From NCBI GenBank assembly GCA_037447655.1, contig JBBHKE010003126.1:79713-143712 (forward strand): DNA of 64,000 nucleotides, written 5' to 3'. Positions 35,906 to 46,614 of this stretch are shown here, piece by piece (within the stretch, counting starts at the first letter, position 1; every line of letters begins with the position of its first letter). Below the pieces are notes generated by a model. That model searched no databases. It had not been told where the DNA came from and saw only the letters and a list, made by a program, of their open reading frames with translations. Source of the stretch: Zygnema cylindricum. Taxonomy: Eukaryota; Streptophyta; Zygnematophyceae; Zygnematales; Zygnemataceae. The position numbers were made by a program, and so were the translations under genes.

Positions 35906-37586
35906 ACTGTGGTTACTAACCACCATGCGTTACAGTATCTACAAACACAACCGAAGTTATCCAAGAAACAGATTAGGTGGATGACATTCTTGCAAACTTT
36001 TGGATTGGAGTTAACCATCGAATACAAGCCCGGTAAGACGAATCCTGCCGATGCTTTATTAAGAAGACCAGGCGTTGCTACGCTAACCGCGGCAGATCTA
36101 TCGCAGCTATCGCAAGAACGCAGGGATGAATATTTGAAAGCGAATACAATCGCAACCGACAAACTTAACGACTTGAAATTCAACACAGTAACAAGTACGG
36201 TGGAAGTGGACGAAAAGTGGCTAGCCAGAATTAAGGCGCCATACTTAGGCGACGACATAATCGCGGAACTCGTCAAAAGAAAGATATTGGTTTAACTTGC
36301 CAACGGCATGTGGCGGTACAAACCGAGTAAGACAACCCAATTGTATATTCCAACAAATCAAGAGTTACGACATACTGTCTTGCAATTAATCCATGACGAA
36401 CCCCTCAGCGGACACTTCTGGCGAGACAAAACTACTCCACGAGTTACCGAAGTGTACTATTGGCCAAATATGACAAAGGATATTGAGGAGTATGTCCGAA
36501 CCTGTGACTCTTGGAATAGGAATAAAACGGATCTTGGTCGACAAGGACTCTTGCAGCCCCTTCCAACACCATCCGCCCCTTAGGAAGCAATCTTGATGGA
36601 CTTTATCGTCACTCTTACATTAAAGCCGGATGGCTACTACTCCATTTTTGTTTTCGTCGACTATCTTTGGAAGACGGCCCATTTCCTCCCCACAAAAACC
36701 ACGATATGGCTCGAGATGTCGCAGATCTCTTCTTCTGTGAGATATTCCGTCACCACGGACTTTCTAAGAAAATTGTTAGCAACTGCGACCGAAAATTCGT
36801 TAGCCACTCCTAGAAGAACCTATTTGCTATTTGCGAGACATTGTTGGCTATATCCACGGCTTATCACCCTCCGATAGATGAGCAAACAAAGAGAGTGAAC
36901 AGGACATTCGAGGAAGCTTTGCGCGCTTACTTGTCGGTACACCTGATAGATTGGGAAAAACATCTTATGGCGATTGAAGTTACGTACAACACTGCAATCC
37001 ACTCTTCCACTAATGCTACGCCCTTCTGTCTCAACGGACGACAGCCAACCCTTCCCCAAAATCTGATCGCAACCGAATGTAGCATACCTTCCGGAGTGGA
37101 CTTTGCCAAAACGATGTGTATCAATTTGGAGAAAGTGGCAACATTCCTCCAACACGCGAAGAGTCGTCATAAATCTCAAGCCGACACTCATCTAAAAGAC
37201 ATTGACTTTCGTGTTGGGGACAGAGTAAGGCTGAATATGGCAAACCTATCCCTCCCACATGCTCTCTCTAAAAAATTGGCACCGAGATTTACAAGGCCAT
37301 TTACTATACTCTCCAAAGTAAATGCGGTTGATTACAAAATCGATATTCCTTTGGCATGGAAAATACATGATGTCTTTCATGTGTCCCTCCTCAAGCCATT
37401 CTACAACCCTGATTTAGTGTTCCCAAATCGGCTTTGCCATACACCTCTTCCCTTGGTTCAAAATACCACGGATTAATATGAGGTGGAAGAGATTCTCTAG
37501 TCTCGCCAATTATGACGAGGGCGGTCGTATACTACAGAGGACTTGATTCGGTGGAAAGGCTACAATGCGGAAGATGATTCTTGGGT
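35906..37586 (+). pseudogene. Chromovirus RNase H end, integrase and chromodomain, degenerate
   Basis: Resumes with TVVTNHHALQYLQTQPKLSKKQIRW, in which the RNase H aspartate (VTDHHAL) is Asn. A spacer leads to the integrase zinc domain HDEPLSGHFWRDKT...CDSW, where the final Cys is Trp. The core begins MDFIVTLTLKPDGYYSIFVFVD (about 36596-36661) but is frameshifted near 36690-36860. It recovers at ISTAYHPPIDEQTKRVNRT and runs through VGDRVRLNMANL and HDVFHVSLLKPF. A chromodomain follows (YEVEEIL, then LIRWKGYNAEDDSWV, 37477-37586), which places the element among chromoviruses. The rest of the chromodomain is at 47656. Confidence 0.85.
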
Positions 37587-37620
37587 TTCTACTTGAAGAT
37601 ATTTTAGAGCTTCTCCGGAT

Positions 37621-38314
37621 TCTCTATCCTAATACACACCTAGAAAATACTGAAATATCAACACTCCCCTTATTTTCTAGTCTATTTTTCTTTCAACTCC
37701 CACACAAAAAAAACAAAATACCCCCTCCCAATTTTTTTTTTTCCTTTTCCTTTTTCTTTTCCTTTTCCTTTCATGAACCTATATGACAATGCCCTCACAT
37801 TTTAAAAGGTCCATTAGATGAGCTGAAATAAACATTTCATCTTGCTCATCACATTTTTTATTAAACATCCCAATTTTTATAACCCTGAGCAAAGATTTTA
37901 TCCACCTTATCACTTTTTCATCCACACACAACTTCTAAGTTTTTCCAAACAAGTGCATTCCTCCATATAATGACCTGGTTCCCTACAAAAGAAGCAAACC
38001 CCTTTTTTCGAAGCTGCACTTTCTTTTCCTCTCCCTCTCTTTCCAACAAAGTTCTGATAAGGTTTACCTTTGTCTTTCTTCCCCTCATCACGCTTACGCT
38101 CGTCACCACCGCTCCTCTCATCACGCTTCCGCTCGTCACCACCGCTCCTCTCATCACGCTTCCGCCTATCACCGCCGTTCCTCTCATCACGCTTCCGCCA
38201 ATTACCACCAGCTGTAAATGCATTCACCCTGTCACTTCCCCTACGAAGCTTCAAAGTGCTTTCCCTCAAAAGAATTATCCCAATGGTAAAGCTCGAAGTC
38301 CACGAGGAGCCATC
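37621..38314 (-). pseudogene. Copia D, 3' part: LTR stub, polypurine region and gag C-terminus
   Basis: A 40-bp stub of the LTR end (to AAATATCAACA at about 37655) is followed by the complement of the purine tract (CTCCCCTTATTTTCTAG). Then comes a region matching in reverse the tail of element C, and gag with zinc knuckle CFFCREPGHYMEEC (about 38010-37965) and a four-fold RKRDER-type repeat (38079-38205). The RT and integrase are absent, as in element C. Continues at 42735. Confidence 0.75.
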
Positions 38315-39524
38315 TGTTGATATTTGAGTATTTTCTAGGTCTGTATTAGGATAGAAAAAGAGCTGAGGCGGTCTGCCTCTAACTCCCCTATGCAAGCCCC
38401 CACACTTGTTGTAGTCACTGAAGGCTGGATAGGGAGCTAGAGCCATGGCTGCCTAGGCTCTCTAGAGAAGACAAGGGGTGAAATAGGTAGACTTACCAAA
38501 AGTTAGTTGATGGACCCAGGAATTGATCGTGGTACCTGCCGTCCGTCAATCCGCATTAGCCGTTAGCTCTAGCCGTTAAGTCCAGGACAGATATGACGAT
38601 ATGTAGGGTTTGATAAATATATAAATCGTCATATGTAGATTAATCCGTTTAACGGCTAACAGATACTTAGTACATAGATACAGTTTGATTTAGTACGAAG
38701 TACAATATGTGGACAGAACGGATACCGCGCATTTGTTTCGATAGCGAAACAAATACCGTGCATTTGTTTCGATAGCGAAAGAAATACCGCGCGTCGAATT
38801 CAGCGGCTAGGATTATTGCCGGTTTTGATCGGACGGCCACAATAGGCGCCGCGATCACGGAAAAGGCATTTTTGGCGTTTTACGGTCTTTGCCACGTCAG
38901 ATGACACGTGGCGTGATAACATTCGACTACGGGAATTCCGGAGATTACAAGAACTAATCCTGATTCGACACATGTCGACATTTTGGCCATGTCGTACAAC
39001 GGCCGTACATAAAGTACACCGGCACCTGTACTTTTCTGTACGACATAGTAATTTGATTGGTGCCGTACTTCAATAGATAGAGTTTTAGAGAGGGAATAGG
39101 ACTTAGAAAATTTTAGGTTGGCAGCTGCCTCTCCCAGAGAGCACTCTGTATAAATGGCAAACTTTGGCCAGCCATAACTATCAAATTACTTGACCATTTT
39201 CAGTGATTCTTTTTGCTGCGGACTCAAGGGAGTCCAGGCTACATAGGGGTGTAGTTGGTCAGAGTTTTTGTCTGCCAGGGTGGCTGCATTTATAAGGGAA
39301 AGTCAAAGTGGGTGAATGTGTCCAAATCTCATATTCTAACTTTGCATTCTGTGGTGGAACTGAGCACACAGAAAGTGTTATTTCACAGGGGTGAATCTAT
39401 ATTGGGATTGTGACTGTCAAGGGGTCAGTTATTTGGGTTTATATTAACTTGGAGTCGGCACTATCTAGATTAGCTTCTTTTGGATCTGCATACTCTGAGG
39501 GCCAATGGAGGTCTAAGAGTTTCA
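38315..39524 (+). repeat. Copia C 5' LTR, 1210 bp
   Basis: TGTTGATATTTGAG to TAAGAGTTTCA. Has two tandem copies of the palindrome TTTGTTTCG-ATAG-CGAAACAAA (38732-38753, and 38763-38784 with one mismatch). The tRNA-like block is antisense to the element (about 38520-38600). Confidence 0.93.
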
Positions 39525-39540
39525 GGTTATGGGCCCACCA
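39525..39540 (+). promoter_or_regulatory. Copia C primer binding site, internal initiator tRNA-Met type, containing the gag ATG
   Basis: GGTTATGGGCCCACCA begins at the first base after the LTR. It is the exact complement of about 16 bases of the plant initiator tRNA-Met anticodon arm (GGGCCCAUAACC with CAU anticodon), as I know that tRNA, and not of its 3' end. Priming by an internally cut tRNA-Met is established for Drosophila copia and yeast Ty5. The gag start codon (39529-39531) is the anticodon complement. Confidence 0.75.
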
Positions 39541-41532
39541 TCTAGGGTGCCTATGTTCGATGGAACAAACTTCACCTATTGGGAGTTTACAATGGCGGGA
39601 TTGTTTTTTGAGAAACACTTATGGGGAATTGTTTCGGGACAAGTGAGATGTCTACCGCCTGGCTTTGGAGGAGCTTACTATGGAGATTCATCTGAGGCTG
39701 CCCAAAATATCAACCGGAGCTCAGATGCAACGGAAGGTGAAGGGAAAAATCTTTCCGTGGATAGGGAAATAGGGGAGAAGGAAAAAGGGACACCTATGGT
39801 GTGGGGAGCTAGGCTCTCAGTTATGGTACCACATGTAGGGATTAAAACTGAAAAAAATGACACAAAAATATGGGAATACAAAAACACAATAGCAAAACAT
39901 CTCATACTTAGACATGTGTCTAAGTCGATAGCTATCACTATTTTAAGTCTAACCAAAGCTTCAAAAATATGGGAAGCACTAATTCAGATTTATAAGAGTG
40001 AGACTATTCAGAGGCAGCAATTAGTAAAACAAGAAATAGATGCCTACGTTTATAAAGGCGGTAGCATGATAGAGTTTTGCAATGATATTGCTGCGTTATA
40101 TGTTGAGCTTACTAGTGCGGGATATGTAGAATATGAGGAGAGTAAGATTAATACACTACTTATGAAACTCCCAGATGAGTACGAAAACATCATTTGTCGT
40201 ATGCAGGCAATGGATGGCTCCTCATGGACTTGGAGCTTTACCATGGGGATAATTCTTGTGAGGGAAAGCACTTTGGAGCTTCGTAGGGGAAAGGACAGGG
40301 TCAATGCATTTTCAGCTGGTGGTGATTGGCGGAAGCGTGATGAGAGGAACGGCGATGACGAGCAGAAGCGTGATGAGAGGAACGGTGGTGACGAGCGGAA
40401 GCGTGATGAGAGAAAGAAAGACAAAGGTAAACCTTATCGGAACTTTGGTGGAAAGAGAGGGAGAGGAAAAGAAAAGGGAGCTTTGAAAAAAGGGGCTTGC
40501 TTCTTTTGTAGGGAACCAGGTCATTATATGGAGGAATGCCCTTGTTTGGAAAAACTTAGAAGTTGGAATGTGGATGAGGAGGAAGAAGGGGAAGAGGAGA
40601 AAGAGGATGAAGATATTTTAGAGCTTCTCCGGATTAGTAGTATAGGGAAGAAAGAAAAGCACACAGTAATTGCACGAAGGCAACAGTGTGCTTTTGGAGG
40701 TATAAGGGAAGTAAAGAGAGAGAAGGTACTTGAGGATGTCGAGGAGTGTAGAGTGTATGACTTAGAAATGAGAAAGTCAGTTCTAGGATCCATAAGTGAA
40801 AACGGGAAAGATAAAATTAATCAGGATAATTTAATAGATAATAGGGAACTAGAAAACTTGTCGGAAAGGGAGACTTCAACGGATTCCGAGGAAAGGGGAG
40901 AAGTGAAACTCGAAGAGGTTTTAAAGGATAGGGGAGAGGAGAAATATTTGATTAAAGGTTTAGGGGAGAAGAAATATTTATTGGGAATTAAATTAGAAAG
41001 TAATAGTGGAAAGAATTCCATGGGAGAGAGTGAGGGAAGTTCTGAAAATGGGGTAATTATCATGGATAAAAATATGAGTACGAAAGATGTAGATCTTATG
41101 AGGAACTTAGTGGGGACTAGTGTTTTTTGGGAATATTTGGGGGTGGATGGATTTGACATCACTACTTGGTGTGACGTCACTTGTGAAGATGTGCCTGTAA
41201 AAGGGTTAGCATCTGGGTGTATGTTGCAGATTGGAAATGGGGCTGGCTGTTTGGATCGCAAGAGGGAAATCGGTTTGTGTGTGGATGAAAGAGTGATGAA
41301 GTGGATAAAATCTTTGCTCGGATTTATGAAAAATGGGATGTTAAATAAAATGTATGATGCAATTATCATTTCAGTTCATTCAATGCACTGTGTTAAATAC
41401 TTAAGTTTTATCAAGGAAAAGGAAAAAGGAAAAAAAAAAGAAAAAAAAAAAAAAGGGAGGGGATGTTTGTTTACTTGTTTGTGGAAGTTGAAAGAAAATA
41501 GACTAGAAAATAAGGGGAGTGTTGATATTTGA
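39529..41532 (+). CDS. Copia C single protein: Gag plus collapsed pol remnant (667 residues)
   Basis: The open frame starts at the ATG inside the primer site (a stop lies just upstream in the LTR) and ends at a TGA 13 bases into the 3' LTR, so the whole internal region is coding. Residues 1-260 are copia Gag (FDGTNFTYWEF, LIQIYKSETIQRQQLVKQ, MIEFCNDIAALYVEL, LLMKLPDEYENI). Residues 266-300 are a charged RKRDER repeat, and 324-337 a CCHC zinc knuckle (CFFCREPGHYMEEC). After an acidic linker come in-frame scraps of pol: an RVYDLE piece, ETSTDSEERGEV, and an RNase H relic (DITTWCDVTCEDVP, near residue 545) without catalytic residues. Protease, integrase and RT are gone. It would have to be mobilised by proteins of a full relative such as G-type copies. 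The C-terminus is lysine-rich. Confidence 0.85.
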   Translation: MGPPSRVPMFDGTNFTYWEFTMAGLFFEKHLWGIVSGQVRCLPPGFGGAYYGDSSEAAQNINRSSDATEGEGKNLSVDREIGEKEKGTPMVWGARLSVMVPHVGIKTEKNDTKIWEYKNTIAKHLILRHVSKSIAITILSLTKASKIWEALIQIYKSETIQRQQLVKQEIDAYVYKGGSMIEFCNDIAALYVELTSAGYVEYEESKINTLLMKLPDEYENIICRMQAMDGSSWTWSFTMGIILVRESTLELRRGKDRVNAFSAGGDWRKRDERNGDDEQKRDERNGGDERKRDERKKDKGKPYRNFGGKRGRGKEKGALKKGACFFCREPGHYMEECPCLEKLRSWNVDEEEEGEEEKEDEDILELLRISSIGKKEKHTVIARRQQCAFGGIREVKREKVLEDVEECRVYDLEMRKSVLGSISENGKDKINQDNLIDNRELENLSERETSTDSEERGEVKLEEVLKDRGEEKYLIKGLGEKKYLLGIKLESNSGKNSMGESEGSSENGVIIMDKNMSTKDVDLMRNLVGTSVFWEYLGVDGFDITTWCDVTCEDVPVKGLASGCMLQIGNGAGCLDRKREIGLCVDERVMKWIKSLLGFMKNGMLNKMYDAIIISVHSMHCVKYLSFIKEKEKGKKKEKKKKGRGCLFTCLWKLKENRLENKGSVDI

Positions 41533-42729
41533 GTATTTTCTAGGTCTGTATTAGGATAGAAAAAGAGCTGAGGCAGTCTGCCTCTAACTCCCGTATGCAA
41601 GCCCCCACACTTGTTGTAGTCACTGAAGGCTGGATAGGGAGCTAGAGCCATGGCTGCCTAGGCTCTCTAGAGAAGACAAGGGGTGAAATAGGTAGACTTA
41701 CCAAAAGTTAGTTGATGGACCCAGGAATTGATCGTGGTACCTGCCGTCCGTCAATCCGCATTAGCCGTTAGCTCTAGCCGTTAAGTCCAGGACAGATATG
41801 ACGATATGTAGGGTTTGATAAATATATAAATCGTCATATGTAGATTAATCCGTTTAACGGCTAATAGATACTTAGTACATAGATACAGTTTGATTTAGTA
41901 CGAAGTACAATATGTGGACAGAACGGATACCGCGCATTTGTTTCGATAGCGAAACAAATACCGTGCATTTGTTTCGATAGCGAAAGAAATACCGCGCGTC
42001 GAATTCAGCGGCTAGGATTATTGCCGGTTTTGATCGGACGGCCACAATAGGCGCCGCGATCACGGAAAAGGCATTTTTGGCGTTTTACGGTCTTTGCCAC
42101 GTCAGATGACACGTGGCGTGATAACATTGGACTACGGGAATTCCGGAGATTACAAGAACTAATTCTGATTCGACACATGTCGACATTTTGGCCATGTCGT
42201 ACAACGGCCGTACATAAAGTACACCGGCACCTGTACTTTTCTGTACGACAGAGTAATTTGATTGGTGCCGTACTTCAGTAGATAGAGTTTTAGAGAGGGA
42301 ATAGGACTTAGAAAATTTTGGGTAGGCAGCTGCCTTATATAGAGAGCACTCTGTATAAATGGCAAATTTTGGCCAGCCATAACTATCAATTTACTTGACC
42401 ATTTTCAGTGATTCTTTTTGCTGCGGACTCAGGGGAGTCCAGGCTACACAGGGGTGTAGTCGGTCAGAATTTTTGTCTGCCAAGGTAGCTGCATTTATAA
42501 GGGAAAGTCAAAGTGGGTGAATGTGTCCAAATCTCATATTCTAACTGTGCATTCTGTGGTGGAACTGAGCATACAGAAAGTGTTATTTCATAGGGGTGAA
42601 TCTATATTGGGATTGTGACTATCAAGGGGTTAGTCATTTGAGTTTATATTAACTTGGAGTCGGCACTAGCTAGATTAGCTTCTTTTGGATCTGCATATTT
42701 TGAGGGCCAATGGAGGTCTTAGAGTTTCA
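41520..42729 (+). repeat. Copia C 3' LTR, 1210 bp
   Basis: TGTTGATATTTGAG to TTAGAGTTTCA. Same length as the 5' LTR, with about 30 substitutions clustered toward its 3' half. Confidence 0.93.
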
Positions 42730-42734
42730 CCATC

Positions 42735-43422
42735 CATTGCCTCAATACGACAAATAATGTTTTCGTACTCATGTGGGAGTTTCATGAGTAGTGTATTAAT
42801 TTTTCTCACCTCAGATTCTACATATCCCGCACTAGCAAGCTCAACATATAGCGCAGCAATATCATTGCAAAACTCTATCATACTACCGCCTATATAAATA
42901 TAGGCATTTATTTTTTGTTTTACTAACTGCTGCCACTGTATAGTCTCACTCTTATAAATCTGAATTAATGTTTTCCAGATTTCCGAAGACTTGGTTAGAC
43001 TTAAAAGAGTGATAGCTATGGACTTAGACACATATCTAAGTATCAGATGTTTTGCTATAGTGTTTTTATATTCCCATGTTTTTTTGTCATTTTCTTCAGT
43101 TTTAATCCCTACAAGTGGTACCATAGCTGAGAGCCTAGCTCACCTCACCATGGGTGTCTATTTTTCCTTCTCCCCTATTTCCCCATCCACGAAAAGGTTT
43201 TTCCCTTCACCTTCCGTTGCATTTGAACTTCGGTTGATATTTTGGGCAGCCCCAGATGATTCTCTATAGTAAGCTCCTCCAAAGCCAGGTGGCAGACATC
43301 TCACTTGTCTCGAAACAATTCCCCATAAAGGCTTCTCAAAAAGCAATCCCTCCATTGTAAACTCCCAATAAGTGAAGCGTGTTCCATCAAACACAGGCAC
43401 CCTAGATGGTGGGCCTATAACC
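42735..43422 (-). pseudogene. Copia D gag N-terminal part
   Basis: In reverse: VIGPPSRVPVFDGTRFTYWEF at the start, then the gag core (LIQIYKSETIQWQQLVKQKI, FCNDIAALYVELAS), ending RIEAMDG where element C was inserted. The frame is open into the LTR (MEHTEFQ before VIGPPS). The start ATG of the primer site is ATA here. A frameshift separates the two main stretches near 43125-43158. Confidence 0.78.
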
Positions 43423-44548
43423 TGAAACTCTGTGTGCTCCATTGCCCATAGAAATCGTAGATCCAAAAGAAGCTTATCTCGATAGTGCCGACTCCAAGTT
43501 GATATAAAGCCAAATGACTGACCCCTTGACAATCACAGACCCATTATAGTTTCACCCTTGTGAAATAAGACATTCTGTGTGCTCAGTTTTACCACAGAAT
43601 GCAAAGTCAAAATATGAGTTTTGGACACATTCACCCACTTTGACTTTCCCTTATAAATGCAGCCACCCTGCCAAGCAAAAACTCTGACCGACTACTCCTT
43701 TGTGTAGCTTGGACTCCCTTGAGTCCGTAGCAAAAAGAATCACTAAAAATGGTCAAGAAAATTGATAGTTATGGCTGACCAAAATTTGCAATTTATACAA
43801 TGTGCTCTCTAGGAGAGGCAGCTACCTACCCAAAATTTCCTAAGTCCTATTCCCCCTCTTAAACTCTATCTACTGAAGTACGGCACCAATCAAATTACTG
43901 TGTCGTACAGAAAAGTACAGGAGCTGGTGTACTTTCTGTACGACCATTGTACAGCATTGCCAAAATGTCGACACGTGTCAAAGCAGGATTTGTTCCCGTA
44001 ATATCCGGAGTTCTCGTAATCCAATGGTATCACGCCATGTGTCATTTGACGTGGCAATGACCGTAAAATATCAAAAGTACCTTTTCCATGATCGCGGTGC
44101 TTATCGTGGCCGTCTGATAAAAACCGGATATAATCCTAGCCGTTAAAATTCGACGCGTGGTATTTATTTCAAGGTCGAAATAAGTGCGTGATATCCGTTT
44201 CATAAAACATCGAAATTGTTCTCCGTACTACCTAAAACTGTTTCCATGTACTACATATCTATTTCTCGTTAAACGAACTAGTCTACGCGTTACTATTTAA
44301 ATATTTGTCAAACCCTGCATATATTAGCAATATTCTTGACTTAACGTCTAGAGCTAATGCCTAATTTGACTAACGGCAGGTACCACGATCAAATCCTGCG
44401 CCAGTCAATCATTTTTATGAACCTTTTTAATTTACTTGTCTCTCTTAGATAACTCAGGCAGCCATGACTTTGTCTCCCTATCCAGCCTTCAGTGACTACA
44501 ACAAGTATGGGGGCTTGGATAAGGGAGTCAAAGGCAGACTGCCTCTAC
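43423..44548 (-). repeat. Copia D 5' LTR, truncated at its outer end
   Basis: Begins TGAAACTCTGTGTGC. The last roughly 50 bp expected before the TG terminus are missing, the LTR stopping at GACTGCCTCTACT. No complete partner LTR exists on the left. Confidence 0.75.
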
Positions 44549-45017
44549 TTCCCTCCATTGTAAACTCCCAATAAGTGAAGCGTGTTCCATCAAACATAGG
44601 CACCCAAGATGGTGGGCCCATAACCTGAAACTCTGTGTGCTCCATTGCCCATAGAAATCGCAGATCCAAAAGAAGCTTATCTAGATAGTGCCGACTCCAA
44701 GTTGATATAAACCCAAATAAATGACCCCTTGACAATCAAAGACTCGTTATAGTTTCACCCCTATGAAATAAAACTTTCTCAGTGCTCAGTTTCACCACAG
44801 AATGCAAAGTTAGAATATGTGTTTTGGACACATTCACCCAATTTGACTTTCCCTTATAAATTGCAAACTTTGGCTAGCCATAACTATCAATTTACTTCAC
44901 CATTTTCAGTGATTCTTTTTGCTACAGACTCAAGGGAGTCCACGCTACAAAAGAGTGTAGTCGGTCAGAGTTTTTTCCTTCCAAGGTGTCTGCATTTATA
45001 AGGGAAAGTCAAAGTGG
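44549..45017 (-). repeat. Second copia gag/LTR fragment
   Basis: A short gag N-terminus (44549-44625, VMGPPSWVPMFDG in reverse) with the primer site, then the first 390 bp of an LTR from 44626 (TGAAACTCTGTG). It is cut at 45017, where copia E starts. Nearly a duplicate of the corresponding part of copia D. Confidence 0.7.
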
Positions 45018-46614
45018 TCCCACTCCCAGTTTTTTCATCTCTCTTAACTTATCTAGATTCACATGCCCAAGCCTCTTATGCCACATCATAATATAATAAA
45101 TAGCAGCATAATGAATTTTCTTCGTTTCATTACTTAAAATCAGCCCAAACATCCCATGGCTACCTTTCTCAACAATGAAATAGACATCCTCCTCAAAACT
45201 AGCAGTAAAGACTCCTTCCCTAGTGCTAGTAAAATAACCCTTAGCATCTAATACAGATGTAGAGATGAGGTTTTTGTTCAGCTCCGGAATAAACAATTGA
45301 TCGAAGAATGTTACTATGGATGTCTTTCCTTCTACTAACACTTTCACATCTACCGATCGTACAAGAGTAATGATGACTATCCTCCCATCCCCGTACTCTA
45401 TCTCTACGGTGGGAATCTTTCTTATCTTAGTGAATAGGTGCCCATCCTTACACATGTGCATGGAGGCACCTGAATATATAATCCAGCTTGCTTCACCTTT
45501 CAATCCACCGTAAGCACATTTTTGCCTTTGTGGAATTTCGACCTCGTTTTTCGCCTCCAACTCCTAATTCAAAAGGAGCTCATCGTCCTCGTCCTCGGAT
45601 TCCGCCTCATGTACCTGTGTCACAAGGGCCTTTTTCTTTCCTCTCGGGGTACCACTAGTCTGCCCCTCCTTTAACCAAAGCTCGGTTAGCTTACTGCACT
45701 CTGCCATATAGTGCCCCAGTTTCTTACAAAAATGACATAAACCTTTGGGAGCCCTTGGTCGTAACTCGTTGGTTTGATTTTTTTGCTCCCTCCCCCCCTA
45801 GTTTTCGACCGGTTTCCGAGAATCCTTGTTCCTCCAATCGGTCGCAGTTGCCAAGGCTTGGCCACTCTTTCCTCCCCTTCGGATCTCAATCGTATTCTCC
45901 TGAACGAGAATCATCCCTACCACTAAGTTCCATATCCACCTTGAGTCCGGCAAGTCCTGCACACGGTTGACTATGTTCTCCAACTCATCGGGTAACTTCA
46001 TCAGTAAACAAATAACCTTTTCCTTTTCACTAAACTCTTTTCCCGCACTCTCTAGCTCCATGAAGAGTGTAGAAATCTCATTGCAAAAATCCAACATTTT
46101 TCCCCCTTTGTATACATATTTCTTAACTTTCTGATCAGCCAACTGTTTTTCCAAAATCGTACCACTTCGGTACATCTCCATGAGAGCCATCCTTAGATCG
46201 GATGCCCTTTCTACCTGCAAATGAGAACATGCAAGTCCTTGAGTAGGATGGCGTAGGATGAAGTGCTTTGCCGCCATATTGTTGAAATCCCACGTTTGAG
46301 TATCATTCTCCTCGTTCCTCGGAATAGGTGACATGAATGCTGAACCAATTGCTATTGGTGTGGTCGTCTCCTTCTCCGCTTTTTTGTCCATCACCTCTCC
46401 TTCCTTTGTCTCCTTGGTGGATGTTGAACCTGCTTTCTTTGTGAATCTTCATCTTTCAAACCCTAGAGGGATTCGAAGACTTGATGGACGCCCCAATCGT
46501 CCACTCACTATCCCCCAAAACCTTTTTTCGCATAAAGCTCCTATCATCATACTTTCCCAATATATGAAGCCAGTTCCATTAAAGATTGGTACCCTAGAGG
46601 GTGGGCCCATAACC
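45018..46614 (-). pseudogene. Copia E gag and protease, 3'-truncated
   Basis: In reverse: primer site GGTTATGGGCCCACC (46600-46614); gag core from 46394 (MMDKKAEKETT, LMEMYRSGTILEKQLADQKV, MLDFCNEISTLFMELES, LLMKLPDELENIVNRV); zinc knuckle CHFCKKLGHYMAEC (about 45740-45695). Then comes protease-like ASWIIYSGASMHMC, where the catalytic Asp of DSGAS is Tyr, and the integrase start (WHKRLGHVNLDKLREMKK), cut at 45018. Frameshifts lie between gag and knuckle (about 45790) and a stop at about 45564. Confidence 0.8.

Larger units (their letters stand above)
38315..42729 (+). mobile_element. Copia C: compact pol-less element, TSD CCATC
   Basis: Two 1210-bp LTRs (38315-39524 and 41520-42729) flank a 1995-bp internal region. 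CCATC is duplicated at 38310-38314 and 42730-42734. Removing the element restores copia D gag (RIEAMDG then SSWTSSFT). By eye the LTRs differ at about 30 positions. The primer site follows the 5' LTR without a gap, and the purine tract AAAATAAGGGGAG precedes the 3' LTR. Resembles the gag-only terminal-repeat elements (TR-GAG type) reported in plants. Confidence 0.92.
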
